Assembly: GCF_003434305.1 (NCBI RefSeq) | Contig: NZ_QKKX01000009.1 | Span: 620,001 to 684,000 of the forward strand | DNA length: 64,000 bases | From: Micromonospora sp. MW-13 | GTDB lineage: Bacteria > Actinomycetota > Actinomycetes > Mycobacteriales > Micromonosporaceae | Direction of reading: 5' to 3' | Shown here: positions 40,260-50,501 of the stretch, piece by piece | Position numbering within the stretch: position 1 is the stretch's first letter | How the letters are laid out: each line of letters starts with the position of its first letter | The notes under the pieces: generated by a model | What the model was told of the DNA's origin: nothing | The model's input: only the letters and a program-made list of their open reading frames with translations | Database searches by the model: none | Made by a program: the position numbers and the translations under genes

Positions 40260-40835
40260 ATGACGGTTTCGCTCCCCATCGACCCCGAGGCCAACCGGCT
40301 GCTGGAGCGCAGCCCGCTGGCCCTGCTGCTCGGGATGGTGCTCGACCAGCAGGTCCCCATGGAGAAGGCGTTCTCCTCGCCGTACGTGCTGGCGCAGCGG
40401 CTCGGGCACGAGGCGGACGCCCGCGAGCTGGCCGGGTACGACCCGGACGAGCTGGTCGCGGTCTTCGCCCAGCCGCCGGCCCTGCACCGGTTCCCGAAGG
40501 CGATGGCGGCCCGGGTGCAGGAGGTGTGCCGGACCCTGGTGGACCGGTACGACGGCGACGCCGCCCGGCTCTGGGCCGACGCCGCCGACGGGCGGGAGCT
40601 GCTGGCCCGGATCGCCGGGCTGCCCGGGTTCGGCCGGCAGAAGGCGCAGATCTTCCTCGCCCTGCTCGGCAAGCGGTTCGGCGTCAACCCGGACGGCTGG
40701 CGCGAGGCGGCCGGCGGGTACGGCGACGCCGACGCGTACCGGTCGGTCGCCGACGTCACCGACCCGGAGTCGCTGCGCCGGGTGCGGGAGTACAAGCAGC
40801 GGATGAAGGCGGAGGCGAAGGCCGCGAAGGGCTGA
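40260..40835 (+). CDS. HhH-GPD family base-excision repair-like protein
   Basis: This 191-aa protein of the helix-hairpin-helix DNA glycosylase superfamily has LLLGMVLDQQVPMEKAFSSPYVL at the N-terminus and the hairpin AGLPGFGRQKAQIFLALLGKRFG. It is shorter than EndoIII/MutY and lacks the four-Cys iron-sulfur loop. The usual catalytic Asp/Lys pair is not obvious, so activity is uncertain. A Lys-rich tail (KQRMKAEAKAAKG) may bind DNA. The ATG at 40260 is the only good start. Annotated relatives are often called HhH-GPD or HesB-like; the role is inferred only from fold. Confidence 0.82.
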   Translation: MTVSLPIDPEANRLLERSPLALLLGMVLDQQVPMEKAFSSPYVLAQRLGHEADARELAGYDPDELVAVFAQPPALHRFPKAMAARVQEVCRTLVDRYDGDAARLWADAADGRELLARIAGLPGFGRQKAQIFLALLGKRFGVNPDGWREAAGGYGDADAYRSVADVTDPESLRRVREYKQRMKAEAKAAKG

Positions 40836-41114
40836 CGCGACCCGCCCACCGGACTCGTCGCCCGTACGGCGGGCGGGGTCGGGCGTGGGTCTCGTCCCGT
40901 CGGTGGCTACCCGTAGGGGCGCTGACGTGGCATTCTGCAACCAGAGCAGCGGGTATCGGGCGACGCCCATCCCGCCGCAACGGCGCAGCGGGTGGTCGTC
41001 CGGCACGCGACGGCACGGGCCTGCCGGTCGGGTGCGTCCACCGGGAAGGGTGGGCGGCCCGCGGCTGACCCCGATCGCCTGGGCTCAGGCCCGCAGCCGC
41101 CCCCGGAGGGCATC

Positions 41115-41384
41115 ATGGCCAATCCCGTCATCCGGTCGATCACCGCGACCCCCGGCACGCTCCAGCCCGGCCAGACCGCCCAGGTGGTGATCGACGCCTA
41201 CGACCCGGACGCCCGCACCGTCACCGTGACCGGGAAGGTCACCGACGTGGCCGGGCACGTGGCGACCGCCACCACCACGCTGACCGTCGGCGACCCGCTG
41301 AAGTTCGAGTTGACCACGACCGATCCGGCCGTGACGATCGTCGCCGACCCGGCGGCGCCCGGGCGCTTCTCGGTCCGGGTCTGA
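41115..41384 (+). CDS. Small Ig-like domain protein
   Basis: This 89-aa protein is made almost entirely of beta strands in an Ig-like pattern (MANPVIRSITATPGTLQPG, VVIDAYDPDARTVTVTGKV, ATATTTLTVGD). It has no signal peptide and no membrane segment. The ATG has a GGAGGG site 4 bases upstream. Its TGA overlaps the ATG of the next gene by one base, so both are translated in a coupled way. The next protein starts with a further Ig-like segment. The pair may once have been one gene, or the two may act together. Function unknown. Confidence 0.75.
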   Translation: MANPVIRSITATPGTLQPGQTAQVVIDAYDPDARTVTVTGKVTDVAGHVATATTTLTVGDPLKFELTTTDPAVTIVADPAAPGRFSVRV

Positions 41385-42307
41385 TGTTCACCCGTACGGT
41401 CACCCTGACCGCGCGGGTGGCGGACGCGGTCGGCAACACCACCAGCGTCAGTGCCGCGGTCAGGGTGGAGGTGCCGACGGCCCTGGGCTGGGCACCCCCG
41501 GCGAGCTCGGTCGCCGCGCTCCAGGCGATGCTTGCCCGGTACCCCCGCCCGAGGACGGTGCGGCTCTACTCCGGCCCCGGCGCCGGCCTGGAGTCCTGGT
41601 CGTCGGCGCTCCTCGCCCAGGTACCCGCCGACTGCGCGCTGCACTACAGCTTCAAGGACTGGACCGCCGGCACCTCGGCGGCGGCCGTCCGCGACTGGCT
41701 CTCGGCGCGGCCGGCCAACCGCCGTCGGGTGGTGGACCTGGTGACGCTCGGCCACGAGCCGGAGCAACAGTCCGGGGGCGACGCGGCCCCGGCCGCGTTC
41801 CGGCAGCAGTGGCAGGAACTGGTCGGCGCGCTCGCCGGGCACCCCCGCCGCCGTGAGGTCTGGCTGGTGCCGGTGTTCACCGAGTACGCCGCCCGGCGGC
41901 AGGCGTCCTGGTGGGCCGACTTCGGGGTGGTCGCCAGCCACCCCGGGGTGGACGCGGTGGGGTTCGACATCTACGACACCGGCTACGAGCGGTACCGCAC
42001 CCCGGTCGAGCGCAACGAGTTCGCGCTCGCCCAGGCGAGGCGGGTCGGCAAGCCGCTGGTGGTCCCGGAGTGGGGCATCAGGCGCAAGCCCACCCTCAAC
42101 GACGGGACGTCGTACGACCCGGACGGGGTCGTCTGCGCGCAGGCGATGCGGGACAACATGGCCCACCTGCGGGCGCAGCCCGACGTGCCGTACGTCGAGT
42201 GGTTCTACCGGGGCGACTGCGACCTGGACGCCACGCTGACGTACCCGTCGGGGCGGACGTACGTGCGCGACGCGGAGCGGGCCGCGTTCGGGCAGCTCAC
42301 GGGCTGA
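41384..42307 (+). CDS. Glycoside-hydrolase-like protein with N-terminal Ig-like segment
   Basis: This is a 307-aa protein. Residues 1-30 continue an Ig-like strand pattern (RTVTLTARVADAVGNTTSV). From about 50 on it resembles a TIM-barrel glycosidase of the clan GH-A type. Two candidate catalytic glutamates are visible, in VTLGHEPEQ (acid/base) and VVPEWGI (nucleophile), with aromatic substrate-site motifs such as GFDIYDTGYERY and EWFYRGD. No signal peptide is present, unusual for a polysaccharide hydrolase. It may be exported otherwise, act inside, or use an unrecognised upstream start. Substrate unknown. Confidence 0.72.
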   Translation: MFTRTVTLTARVADAVGNTTSVSAAVRVEVPTALGWAPPASSVAALQAMLARYPRPRTVRLYSGPGAGLESWSSALLAQVPADCALHYSFKDWTAGTSAAAVRDWLSARPANRRRVVDLVTLGHEPEQQSGGDAAPAAFRQQWQELVGALAGHPRRREVWLVPVFTEYAARRQASWWADFGVVASHPGVDAVGFDIYDTGYERYRTPVERNEFALAQARRVGKPLVVPEWGIRRKPTLNDGTSYDPDGVVCAQAMRDNMAHLRAQPDVPYVEWFYRGDCDLDATLTYPSGRTYVRDAERAAFGQLTG

Positions 42308-42325
42308 GGCGCGGCGCCGGACGGC

Positions 42326-42637
42326 TCAGGCGGCGGTGGGTCGGGAGAGCGCGGCGAGGGCCCGCCGGACGTCGGCCAGCGAGACCGTCGCCGAGTCGTC
42401 CAGCTCGGCCAGGCCGGCCTCGATCCACTGCCGCATCAGGGTGGTCACCCCGATGCCACGGGCGTCGGCGGCGGCCCGCACCCGCTCGTACGTCTCCAGC
42501 GGCAGCCGCACGGAGCGGCTGACCATCGGCACGTCGGTGTCGGGGGTGGGCAGCTCCACCGGCTGGCTGGAGTCGACCAGCTCGGCGAGCCGGTCGTCGC
42601 CGCTGTGGAACTGCTTGGTCGCGTCGTTGCGGTTCAT
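42326..42637 (-). CDS. Ribbon-helix-helix antitoxin-like protein
   Basis: This 103-aa protein has a MetJ/Arc (RHH) DNA-binding pattern: the strand VSRSVRLPLETYERVRAAADARG followed by GVTTLMRQWIEAGLAEL. The acidic N-terminus (QFHSGDDRLAELVDSSQP) would wrap a partner. The start is the ATG at 42637, because GAGGAGG lies 7 bases upstream; a GTG two codons earlier abuts the site. It lies 12 bp downstream of a BrnT-like toxin gene in the order toxin-antitoxin, as in brnTA. It probably neutralises the toxin and autorepresses. Confidence 0.78.
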   Translation of the reverse strand: MNRNDATKQFHSGDDRLAELVDSSQPVELPTPDTDVPMVSRSVRLPLETYERVRAAADARGIGVTTLMRQWIEAGLAELDDSATVSLADVRRALAALSRPTAA

Positions 42638-42649
42638 CGCCACGCCTCC

Positions 42650-42937
42650 TCATCGGCGGGATCTGCGGACGGCCTCGTCGTAGCGCTTGGCCTCGACGTC
42701 GCTCAGCTCCCGGGCGGACAGGACGTCCCAGTCGTTGTCGGCGCCGTCGGCCTCGGCGAGCAGCACGGCCAGCCGCCGCCCGTGGCGGGCCGCGGCGTAG
42801 ACCACCATCACGTCGTCGCCGAGGTGCCGGATCACCCGGCGTGGGCTGTGCAGCGCCTCCCAGACCTCGCCCGGCGTGACGCCGTAGACGCGCAGGTTGG
42901 CCAGCGCCTCGTCGGTGAAGCTGAACCGGCTGCCCAC
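42650..42937 (-). CDS. BrnT-like ribonuclease toxin
   Basis: This 95-aa protein resembles the BrnT/DUF4258 toxin fold. It has an N-terminal FTDEALANLRVYGVTPGEV helix, a central strand pair RRVIRHLGDDVMVVYAAARHGRRLAVLL, and the C-terminal motif VLSARELSDVEAKRY, which matches the SAR...E..Y end of BrnT toxins. BrnT-type proteins cut RNA. The GTG at 42937 is the likely start. It precedes the RHH antitoxin by 12 bp, forming a type II toxin-antitoxin operon. The assignment rests on motifs and gene order and has not been tested. Confidence 0.7.
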   Translation of the reverse strand: MGSRFSFTDEALANLRVYGVTPGEVWEALHSPRRVIRHLGDDVMVVYAAARHGRRLAVLLAEADGADNDWDVLSARELSDVEAKRYDEAVRRSRR

Positions 42938-43042
42938 GGGGCGGAGCGTACCACGTGCGTAACACGGGCCGGAATGACGCGATTCTCGCTGATCATCCGG
43001 CGGGAGTGACAGGATGGGGGCAATCCCTCTTGGAGGTCCGTG

Positions 43043-43399
43043 GTGAAGCGTCAGGCGTACCAACCGATCCTGATCACCGACGCGGCCCGCAGCCAGGGCG
43101 ACCAGCTCAACAGCCGGCAGCGGCGCTACGTCGTGATGATGGCCGTCCGGGTGGCGTGCGTGATCGGCGGCGCGATCCTGGTCGGCGCGCAGGCGCCCAT
43201 GCTCTGGCTCTGGCTGCCGCTGTGCGGCCTCGGGATGGTGCTCATCCCGTGGCTGGCGGTGCTGCTGGCCAACGACCGGCCGCCCAAGGAGCGGCACCGG
43301 TTGGCCAACCGGTTCCACCCCCGTAGCCGGGACGAGACCCCGCCGATGAGCCTGACCGCCGAGGACCGGCCGCACAAGGTCATCGACGCCGAGCCCTGA
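43043..43399 (+). CDS. DUF3099 membrane protein
   Basis: This 118-aa protein has two adjacent transmembrane helices (about 33-51 and 55-76) and the N-terminal YQPILITDAARSQGDQLNSRQRRYVVMMAVR that marks DUF3099. A hydrophilic tail follows. The function is unknown; members are common in actinomycetes. GTG codons at 43040 and 43043 are both possible. The second has a better 6-base distance to GGAGG. It stands alone between the toxin-antitoxin pair and the pseudouridine kinase. Confidence 0.85.
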   Translation: MKRQAYQPILITDAARSQGDQLNSRQRRYVVMMAVRVACVIGGAILVGAQAPMLWLWLPLCGLGMVLIPWLAVLLANDRPPKERHRLANRFHPRSRDETPPMSLTAEDRPHKVIDAEP

Positions 43400-43463
43400 C
43401 CGGCCCGGCCGAGCCGCCGGCGCGCCCGTCCCGGACCCGTCCCGTCCAGGCCGGCGCGTCCGG

Positions 43464-44363
43464 TCAGGGCGCGGGCCGGGCGCCGACCGTGGAGACGGCC
43501 AGCGCGCCGAGGTCGCCGGCCCGGTCCAGCGCCGCCCGGGGCCCGGCCCCGGCCAGCCAGGCGGACAGCAGCCCGGCGGCGAAGGCGTCTCCGGCCCCGG
43601 TGACGTCGGCCACCGCCACCCGCCGCGCCGGGGCGACGCTGACCGTAGCCGTCCGGTCGGCCCAGACCGCCCCGGCCGCGCCCCGCTTGACCACCACCCG
43701 CCGGGCCGTCGCCGACAGCGCCCGGGCCTGCGCCGCCGGGTCCAGCCCGCCGGCCAGCACGGCCGCCTCGTCGGCGTTGACCAGAAGCAGGTCGACGTCG
43801 CGTACCCAGGCCAGGAAGACCGACGCGCCGACCTGCCGCAGCGGCGCCGCGGACGCCGCGTCGACGCTGGTGCTGAGCCCGCGCTCGCGCGCCGCGGCCA
43901 GCGCGCGCAGCCCGGCCCCGCGCGACCCGTCGTCCAGCAGGCAGTACCCGGACAGGTGCAGGTGCCGCGCGTCGGGCACCCCGGCCAGGGCCTGCTCCAC
44001 GTGTCCGGCGGCGAGCCACAGGTTCGCGCCCCGCTCGGTGACCATCGTGCGCTCCCCGGCGCCGGTGAGCACGATGACGGTGCCGGTGGCGCGGCCCGGG
44101 TGCCGCTCGATCGCGCAGTCCACGCCGGCGCGCTCCAGCTCGGTCACCCGGTCGCGTCCCGCGTCGTCGTCCCCGACCGCGCCGACCATGGTCACCGGGA
44201 CGCCCTGGGCGGCGAGCCAGGCGGCGGTGTTGGCCGCCTGCCCGCCGCCGCTGACCCGGATGGTGGCCGGGGTGTCCGAGCCGGTCGCCAGCGGCCCGCC
44301 GAGCACCGCGACCACGTCGGTGATCAGGTCGCCGACGACGACGATGCGGGACGGAGCGGTCAT
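43464..44363 (-). CDS. psuK: PfkB-family pseudouridine kinase
   Basis: This 299-aa PfkB carbohydrate kinase is predicted to phosphorylate pseudouridine at the 5' position. Its neighbour PsuG then cleaves the product. PfkB signatures are present: the N-terminal [16 protein letters not shown] and the C-terminal [17 protein letters not shown] with the catalytic Asp. The assignment to pseudouridine rests on the operon: its ATG overlaps the psuG stop by 4 bases (ATGA). No other sugar gene is near. It could act on another nucleoside. Confidence 0.85.
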   Translation of the reverse strand: MTAPSRIVVVGDLITDVVAVLGGPLATGSDTPATIRVSGGGQAANTAAWLAAQGVPVTMVGAVGDDDAGRDRVTELERAGVDCAIERHPGRATGTVIVLTGAGERTMVTERGANLWLAAGHVEQALAGVPDARHLHLSGYCLLDDGSRGAGLRALAAARERGLSTSVDAASAAPLRQVGASVFLAWVRDVDLLLVNADEAAVLAGGLDPAAQARALSATARRVVVKRGAAGAVWADRTATVSVAPARRVAVADVTGAGDAFAAGLLSAWLAGAGPRAALDRAGDLGALAVSTVGARPAP

Positions 44364-45292
44364 GCGGCGGAGTCGCCGCGGCCCGCTGCGGCGACCGCGA
44401 CCCGGGCGGCGAGGTCGGCGTTGCGCAGGATGATCCGCACGTTCACCGCGAGGCTGGCGCCGGCGGTGGCGGAGTGGAAGTACGCCAGCAGGTACGGCGT
44501 GACGGCCTTGCCGGTCACCCCGTCGCGCTCCAGCCGGGCCAGGCCCTCGGCGAGCGTGCGGTCGTGCAGGTCCGGGTCGAGCTGCTCGTCGACCGGGAGC
44601 GGGTTGGCCACGATCAGCCCGCCGTGGTGCACGCCGTGCCCGGCGCGGGCGGCCAGCACGTCGGCGACCTGCTCCGGGGAGTCGACCGACCAGTCCAGGT
44701 CGAACCCGGAGTCGGTGCGGTAGAAGCCGGGGAACCGTCGGGTGCGGTAGCCGACGACGGCGACACCGAGGGTCTCCAGCCGCTCCAGGGTGGCCCCGAC
44801 GTCGAGGATCGACTTGACCCCGGCGCAGACCACCGCGATCGGGGTCCGGGCCAGGGTGCCCAGGTCGGCGGACTCGTCGAAGGTCTGCGCGGCCTCCCGG
44901 TGCACCCCGCCCAGCCCGCCGGTGGCGAAGACCCCGATCCCCGCGGCGGCGGCGACCGCGCTGGTGGCGGCGACCGTCGTGGCCCCGTCAGCCCCGATCG
45001 CGGCGGCCACCGCCAGGTCGCGGACCGAGAGCTTGCTCACCCCGTCGACGGTGGCGAGCCGGGTCAGCTCCGCGTCGTCGAGTCCCACCACCAGTTGGCC
45101 ACCGACCATGCCGATGGTCGCCGGGACCGCGCCGGCGTCGCGTACCGCCTGCTCGATCTCGCGGGCCACCCGCAGGTTGTCCGGCCGGGGAAGGCCGTGC
45201 GAGACGATTGTGCTCTCCAGGGCGACGACCGGGCGGTGCTCACGCAGGGCGTCGGCCACCTCGGCGCCGTGACGAATATGGAAGCTGTTCAC
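44360..45292 (-). CDS. psuG: Pseudouridine-5'-phosphate glycosidase PsuG
   Basis: PsuG splits pseudouridine 5'-phosphate into uracil and ribose 5-phosphate, allowing breakdown of modified nucleosides from RNA turnover. The 310-aa protein has the family motifs [27 protein letters not shown] at the C-terminal active site, and [18 protein letters not shown]. The GTG start at 45292 has no Shine-Dalgarno before it. An AT-richer AACGTTAATG stretch directly precedes it, so the message may be leaderless or the start may be slightly inside. It is the first gene of psuG-psuK. Confidence 0.92.
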   Translation of the reverse strand: MNSFHIRHGAEVADALREHRPVVALESTIVSHGLPRPDNLRVAREIEQAVRDAGAVPATIGMVGGQLVVGLDDAELTRLATVDGVSKLSVRDLAVAAAIGADGATTVAATSAVAAAAGIGVFATGGLGGVHREAAQTFDESADLGTLARTPIAVVCAGVKSILDVGATLERLETLGVAVVGYRTRRFPGFYRTDSGFDLDWSVDSPEQVADVLAARAGHGVHHGGLIVANPLPVDEQLDPDLHDRTLAEGLARLERDGVTGKAVTPYLLAYFHSATAGASLAVNVRIILRNADLAARVAVAAAGRGDSAA

Positions 45293-45379
45293 GTCATTAA
45301 CGTTACGGGCCGTCGCGCGGTGGCCTCCGGTGGACCCGGTCAGGCCGACCTGTCAAACTGCAAAGTTGGAGGTGCAGTC

Positions 45380-45598
45380 GTGAGCACAGAGGTTCTCGAG
45401 CGTCCGGAACTGAAGGACGCCGACACCGGTCCCGAGATGTTCCACTACGTCCGCAAGGACAAGATCGCCGAGAGTGCCGTCATGGGCACCTTCGTCGTCG
45501 CGCTCTGCGGGGAGAAGTTTCCGGTGACCAAGGCGGCCAAACCGGGCTCGCCGGTCTGCCCGAAGTGCAAGGAGATCTACGACTCCTGGGGCGCGTGA
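45380..45598 (+). CDS. DUF3039 zinc-ribbon-like protein
   Basis: This 72-aa protein has the DUF3039 signature FHYVRKDKIAESAVMGTFVVALCGEKFPV followed by SPVCPKCKEIYDSW. Three Cys and one His in CGEKF...CPKC spacing suggest a small zinc site. The function is unknown but the gene is widely conserved in actinobacteria. The GTG start has TTGGAGG 7-8 bases upstream. It is divergent from psuG and is followed by a TRIC-type channel 40 bp downstream. Confidence 0.88.
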   Translation: MSTEVLERPELKDADTGPEMFHYVRKDKIAESAVMGTFVVALCGEKFPVTKAAKPGSPVCPKCKEIYDSWGA

Positions 45599-45638
45599 CC
45601 ACGGGGGGCCGTTCCGGCCGCCCACGTAACCTTCGGCG

Positions 45639-46289
45639 GTGACCACCTCCACCGCCCTGCTCCTCGCCGACCTGGCCGGGGTGACGGTCTTCGCCGCCTC
45701 CGGCGCTTCCGCGGCGGTGGTCAAGCGGCTCGACCTGTTCGGCGTGGCCTTCGTCGGCTTCATCGCCGCGCTCGGCGGCGGGATCTTCCGCGACCTGGTC
45801 ATCGACGAGGTGCCCCCGCTGGCCTTCGCCGACTGGCGGTACGCCGCCACGGCCGCGGTCACCGCCGCCGCCGTGTTCTGGCTGCACCCCCAGCTCGCCC
45901 GGCTGCGCACCACCGTGCTGGTGCTCGACGCCGCCGGCCTCGGGCTGTTCACCGTCACCGGCACCCTCAAGGCGCTCGACGCCCAGGTGCCGCCGGTCGG
46001 GGCCTGCCTCATCGGCATGCTCACCGCCATCGGCGGCGGGCTCGCCCGGGACCTGCTCACCGGCGAGATCCCCGTGGTGCTGCGCCGGGAGATCTACGCG
46101 GTGGCCGCGCTCGGTGGCTCGGTCGCCGTGGCGGCGCTCGACGCGTCCGGGCACGCCAACGCCGCTGGGCTGACCGCCGCGGCGGTGTTCGTCTTCGCGC
46201 TGCGCCTGGTGGCGCTACGGCGGCGCTGGTCCGCGCCGGTGGCCACGCTCCGCCCGCCCCGCACCGGCACCCGCGGCCCCCGCTCCTGA
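45639..46289 (+). CDS. Trimeric intracellular cation (TRIC) channel-like membrane protein
   Basis: This 216-aa integral membrane protein of the UPF0126/TRIC family has seven helices in two inverted halves. Each half has the glycine-rich signature GGGIFRDL or GGGLARDLL with a helix kink. Prokaryotic TRIC proteins conduct potassium and other monovalent cations as trimers. A hydrophilic Arg/Pro tail follows residue 190. The GTG start is the first in frame; the ribosome site is weak. It may be co-transcribed with the DUF3039 gene. Confidence 0.88.
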   Translation: MTTSTALLLADLAGVTVFAASGASAAVVKRLDLFGVAFVGFIAALGGGIFRDLVIDEVPPLAFADWRYAATAAVTAAAVFWLHPQLARLRTTVLVLDAAGLGLFTVTGTLKALDAQVPPVGACLIGMLTAIGGGLARDLLTGEIPVVLRREIYAVAALGGSVAVAALDASGHANAAGLTAAAVFVFALRLVALRRRWSAPVATLRPPRTGTRGPRS

Positions 46290-46497
46290 CGCACGGTGAG
46301 GGCGGAGGCGCAATCGGTACGGGTGCCGGGCGGTGCGGATGTGACCAGCGTGGCGTCGCCTGGGCCGACCGGCGCGCGCTGGTTATGCTGATTCGGCCTT
46401 CGCGGCAACCGATGCGCGAGGGTCTTTTCATGGGCGGCGGTACCCGTGGCCCTCGGCCGGGGTCCGCCGTCGTGGCGGTCGGAGAGGAGCCTGACGC

Positions 46498-48231
46498 GTG
46501 GCAGCCCGGACGCCGGTGCTCGAGACGTTCCCACCACTGCGCGCCTGGCAGCGCAAGGCGCTGGTGGAGTACCTGCGACGACGCACCGACGACTTCACGG
46601 CCGTCGCCACCCCCGGGGCCGGCAAGACCACCTTCGCCCTGCGGATCGCCGCCGAGCTGCTCGCCGACGGCACCGTCGAGGCGGTCACCGTGGTCGCCCC
46701 CACCGAGCACCTGAAGACCCAGTGGGCACAGGCGGCGGCCCGGGTCGGCATCCAGCTCGACGCGGCGTTCCGCAACGCCGACCTGCACTCCTCGGCCGAC
46801 TTCCACGGCGCGGTCATCACGTACGCGCAGGTCGGGATGGCGCCCCAGGTGCACCGGCGGCGCACCATGACCCGGCGCACCCTGGTCATCCTCGACGAGA
46901 TCCACCATGCCGGCGACTCCCGGACCTGGGGCGACGGGGTGAAGGCGGCGTTCGAGCCCGCCGTGCGCCGGCTGATGCTGACCGGCACGCCGTTCCGCTC
47001 CGACGACAACCCGATCCCCTTCGTCACCTACGAGCGGGGCGGCGACGGCCTGCTCCGCTCCCGCGCCGACGCCGTGTACGGCTACTCCGACGCGTTGCGC
47101 GACGGCGTGGTCCGGCCGGTGCTCTTCCTGGCGTACTCCGGGGAGACCCGGTGGCGGACGAACGCCGGCGACGAGCTGGCCGCCCGGCTGGGCGAGCCGA
47201 TGACCCAGGACCTGATCGCGCAGGCCTGGCGTACCGCCCTGGACCCGGCCGGCGACTGGATGCCGCAGGTGCTGCGGGCCGCCGACGCCCGGCTGACCGT
47301 GCTGCGCAACGCCGGGATGTCCGACGCCGGCGGGCTGATCATCGCCAGCGACCAGCAGACCGCCCGCTCGTACGCGCGGCTGATCGAGCAGGTGACCGGT
47401 GAGAAGGCCGCAGTGGTGCTCTCCGACGACCAGGGGGCCTCCGCCCGGATCGCGACGTTCGCGGAGTCCGGGCAGCGGTGGCTGGTCGCGGTCCGGATGG
47501 TCTCCGAGGGCGTCGACATCCCCCGGCTCGCCGTCGGCGTCTACGCCACCAGCGCCAGCACCCCGCTCTACTTCGCCCAGGCCATCGGGCGGTTCGTCCG
47601 GGCCCGCCGCCCGGGGGAGACCGCCTCGGTCTTCCTGCCCAGCGTGCCGCACCTGCTCGGGCTGGCCAGCGAGATGGAGGCCGAGCGGGACCACGTGCTC
47701 GGCAAGCCGAAGGACCGCGAGGGCTTCGACGACGACCTGCTGGAGCGCGCCCAGCGCGACGACCAGGCCAGCGGCGAGCTGGAGAAGCGGTTCCTGGCCC
47801 TCTCCGCCACGGCCGAGCTGGACCAGGTGATCTTCGACGGCGCCTCCTTCGGCACCGCCGCCCAGGCCGGCACCCCCGAGGAGGAGGAGTACCTCGGCCT
47901 GCCCGGGCTGCTCACCGCCGACCAGGTCTCCCTGCTGCTCACCAAGCGGCAGGCCGAGCAGTTGGCCGCCCAGCGTCGCCGGACCGCCGAGCGGACCGCT
48001 CAGCCGGCCGCTACGGCCACGGCGGCGCCCCCGCCGCCGATGAGCGCGGCCCAGCGTCGGGTGGCGCTACGGCGGCAGCTGAACGCCCTGGTGGCCTCCC
48101 GCCACCACCGCACCGGCCTGCCACACGGCAAGATCCACGCCGAGCTGCGCCGCCTCTGCGGCGGCCCGCCGAGCGCCCAGGCCACCATCGAACAGCTAGA
48201 GGAACGCATAGCCACGGTCCAAACCCTCTAA
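46498..48231 (+). CDS. DEAD/DEAH box helicase (superfamily 2)
   Basis: This is a 577-aa ATP-dependent nucleic acid helicase. SF2 motifs are visible: motif I ATPGAGKTT near 37-45, Ia VVAPTEHL, motif II LDEIHHAG (DEIH), motif III LTGTPFR, motif V SEGVDIP and motif VI QAIGRFVRARRP. The C-terminal third is helical and charged, with a low-complexity Ala/Pro linker near 500. The GTG start follows GGAGAGGAGC. The role may be RNA or DNA repair related; it cannot be decided from sequence. It is convergent with the DUF7455 gene across a repeat element. Confidence 0.88.
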   Translation: MAARTPVLETFPPLRAWQRKALVEYLRRRTDDFTAVATPGAGKTTFALRIAAELLADGTVEAVTVVAPTEHLKTQWAQAAARVGIQLDAAFRNADLHSSADFHGAVITYAQVGMAPQVHRRRTMTRRTLVILDEIHHAGDSRTWGDGVKAAFEPAVRRLMLTGTPFRSDDNPIPFVTYERGGDGLLRSRADAVYGYSDALRDGVVRPVLFLAYSGETRWRTNAGDELAARLGEPMTQDLIAQAWRTALDPAGDWMPQVLRAADARLTVLRNAGMSDAGGLIIASDQQTARSYARLIEQVTGEKAAVVLSDDQGASARIATFAESGQRWLVAVRMVSEGVDIPRLAVGVYATSASTPLYFAQAIGRFVRARRPGETASVFLPSVPHLLGLASEMEAERDHVLGKPKDREGFDDDLLERAQRDDQASGELEKRFLALSATAELDQVIFDGASFGTAAQAGTPEEEEYLGLPGLLTADQVSLLLTKRQAEQLAAQRRRTAERTAQPAATATAAPPPPMSAAQRRVALRRQLNALVASRHHRTGLPHGKIHAELRRLCGGPPSAQATIEQLEERIATVQTL

Positions 48232-48260
48232 CTTCACCACCCCCGGGGGTCTTTTGCGGT

Positions 48261-48315
48261 GACCAAGAGGTTTGCGTCGTCCCGGGACCCCACCCGCGAC
48301 GCAAACCTCTTGATC
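48261..48315. repeat. Inverted repeat element CAAGAGG..GCGTCG, copy 2
   Basis: Perfect 16-bp arms (CAAGAGGTTTGCGTCG at 48264-48279 and its complement at 48297-48312) enclose a 17-base loop with a GTCCCGGGAC palindrome. The arm sequence is nearly identical to the repeat at 38117-38175. As there, it lies between convergent genes and next to G-rich sequence. Confidence 0.87.
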
Positions 48316-48359
48316 CACGCGGCGGGCCGGGGTGGGGTGGGTGGGGGCGGAGTGCCGAA

Positions 48360-48399
48360 AGCCGGCCGGAGGGGCCCCGTAGGGCACCTCCGGCCGGCT
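48360..48399. terminator. Terminator hairpin near the DUF7455 gene
   Basis: A perfect 13-bp stem (AGCCGGCCGGAGG / CCTCCGGCCGGCT) with an internally structured 14-base loop lies 25 bp beyond the DUF7455 stop. On the minus strand it is followed by TTTC. Confidence 0.8.
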
Positions 48400-48424
48400 A
48401 TGTCGGTTTTGGTGTTACGCGTTT

Positions 48425-48658
48425 TCAGTTCGCCATAAGATCGGCGCCACGCCAGCTGAACTCGGGGTCCGTCGCGAACCGCACGGTGATCTTCACGAGA
48501 TCCTCCGCGTACTTGTTCGCGTGGTGCCCACAGAACACCAGCTCGCTCCCGCCCGCCAGAGTGATACGGAGCTTGCCGGCAGCGTTGCAGCGGTCGCACC
48601 GTTCATCGGCGGCTGGGGGAGCCACCGTCTCGGGCGGCGGCGTGAGGGTCGGGGTCAT
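48425..48658 (-). CDS. DUF7455 small zinc-ribbon protein
   Basis: This 77-aa protein has CDRCNAAGKLRI and the later FCGHHANKYAEDL, a treble-clef-like CxxC...CxHH arrangement of the small actinobacterial family DUF7455. Zinc binding is probable; the function is unknown. The ATG at 48658 has an excellent GAGGAGGAAG site. It is transcribed toward the helicase gene, with a terminator between. In several actinomycetes it lies beside the housekeeping sigma factor, as here. Confidence 0.83.
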   Translation of the reverse strand: MTPTLTPPPETVAPPAADERCDRCNAAGKLRITLAGGSELVFCGHHANKYAEDLVKITVRFATDPEFSWRGADLMAN

Positions 48659-48902
48659 CGCCTTCCTCCTCTGGTCGTCACCGATGAACAATCTCTTCGG
48701 TCGTTGCTCACCTATCGTGCAACACCCAACTCGGGCCCTGCCTTCCCTGTGTGCCCGCGGGGGACCGAGGTCACACATGGCAGCAACAGTGTGCCGTGCA
48801 CCAAGGGTGCCACGTCAACGATCACAATCGTGCAACCGACCGATCACCATCGGGTGTTGTACGGCTGGTGATCAAACCGACACGCCTGGTTGACGAAACG
48901 GC

Positions 48903-50501
<1,599 letters not shown>

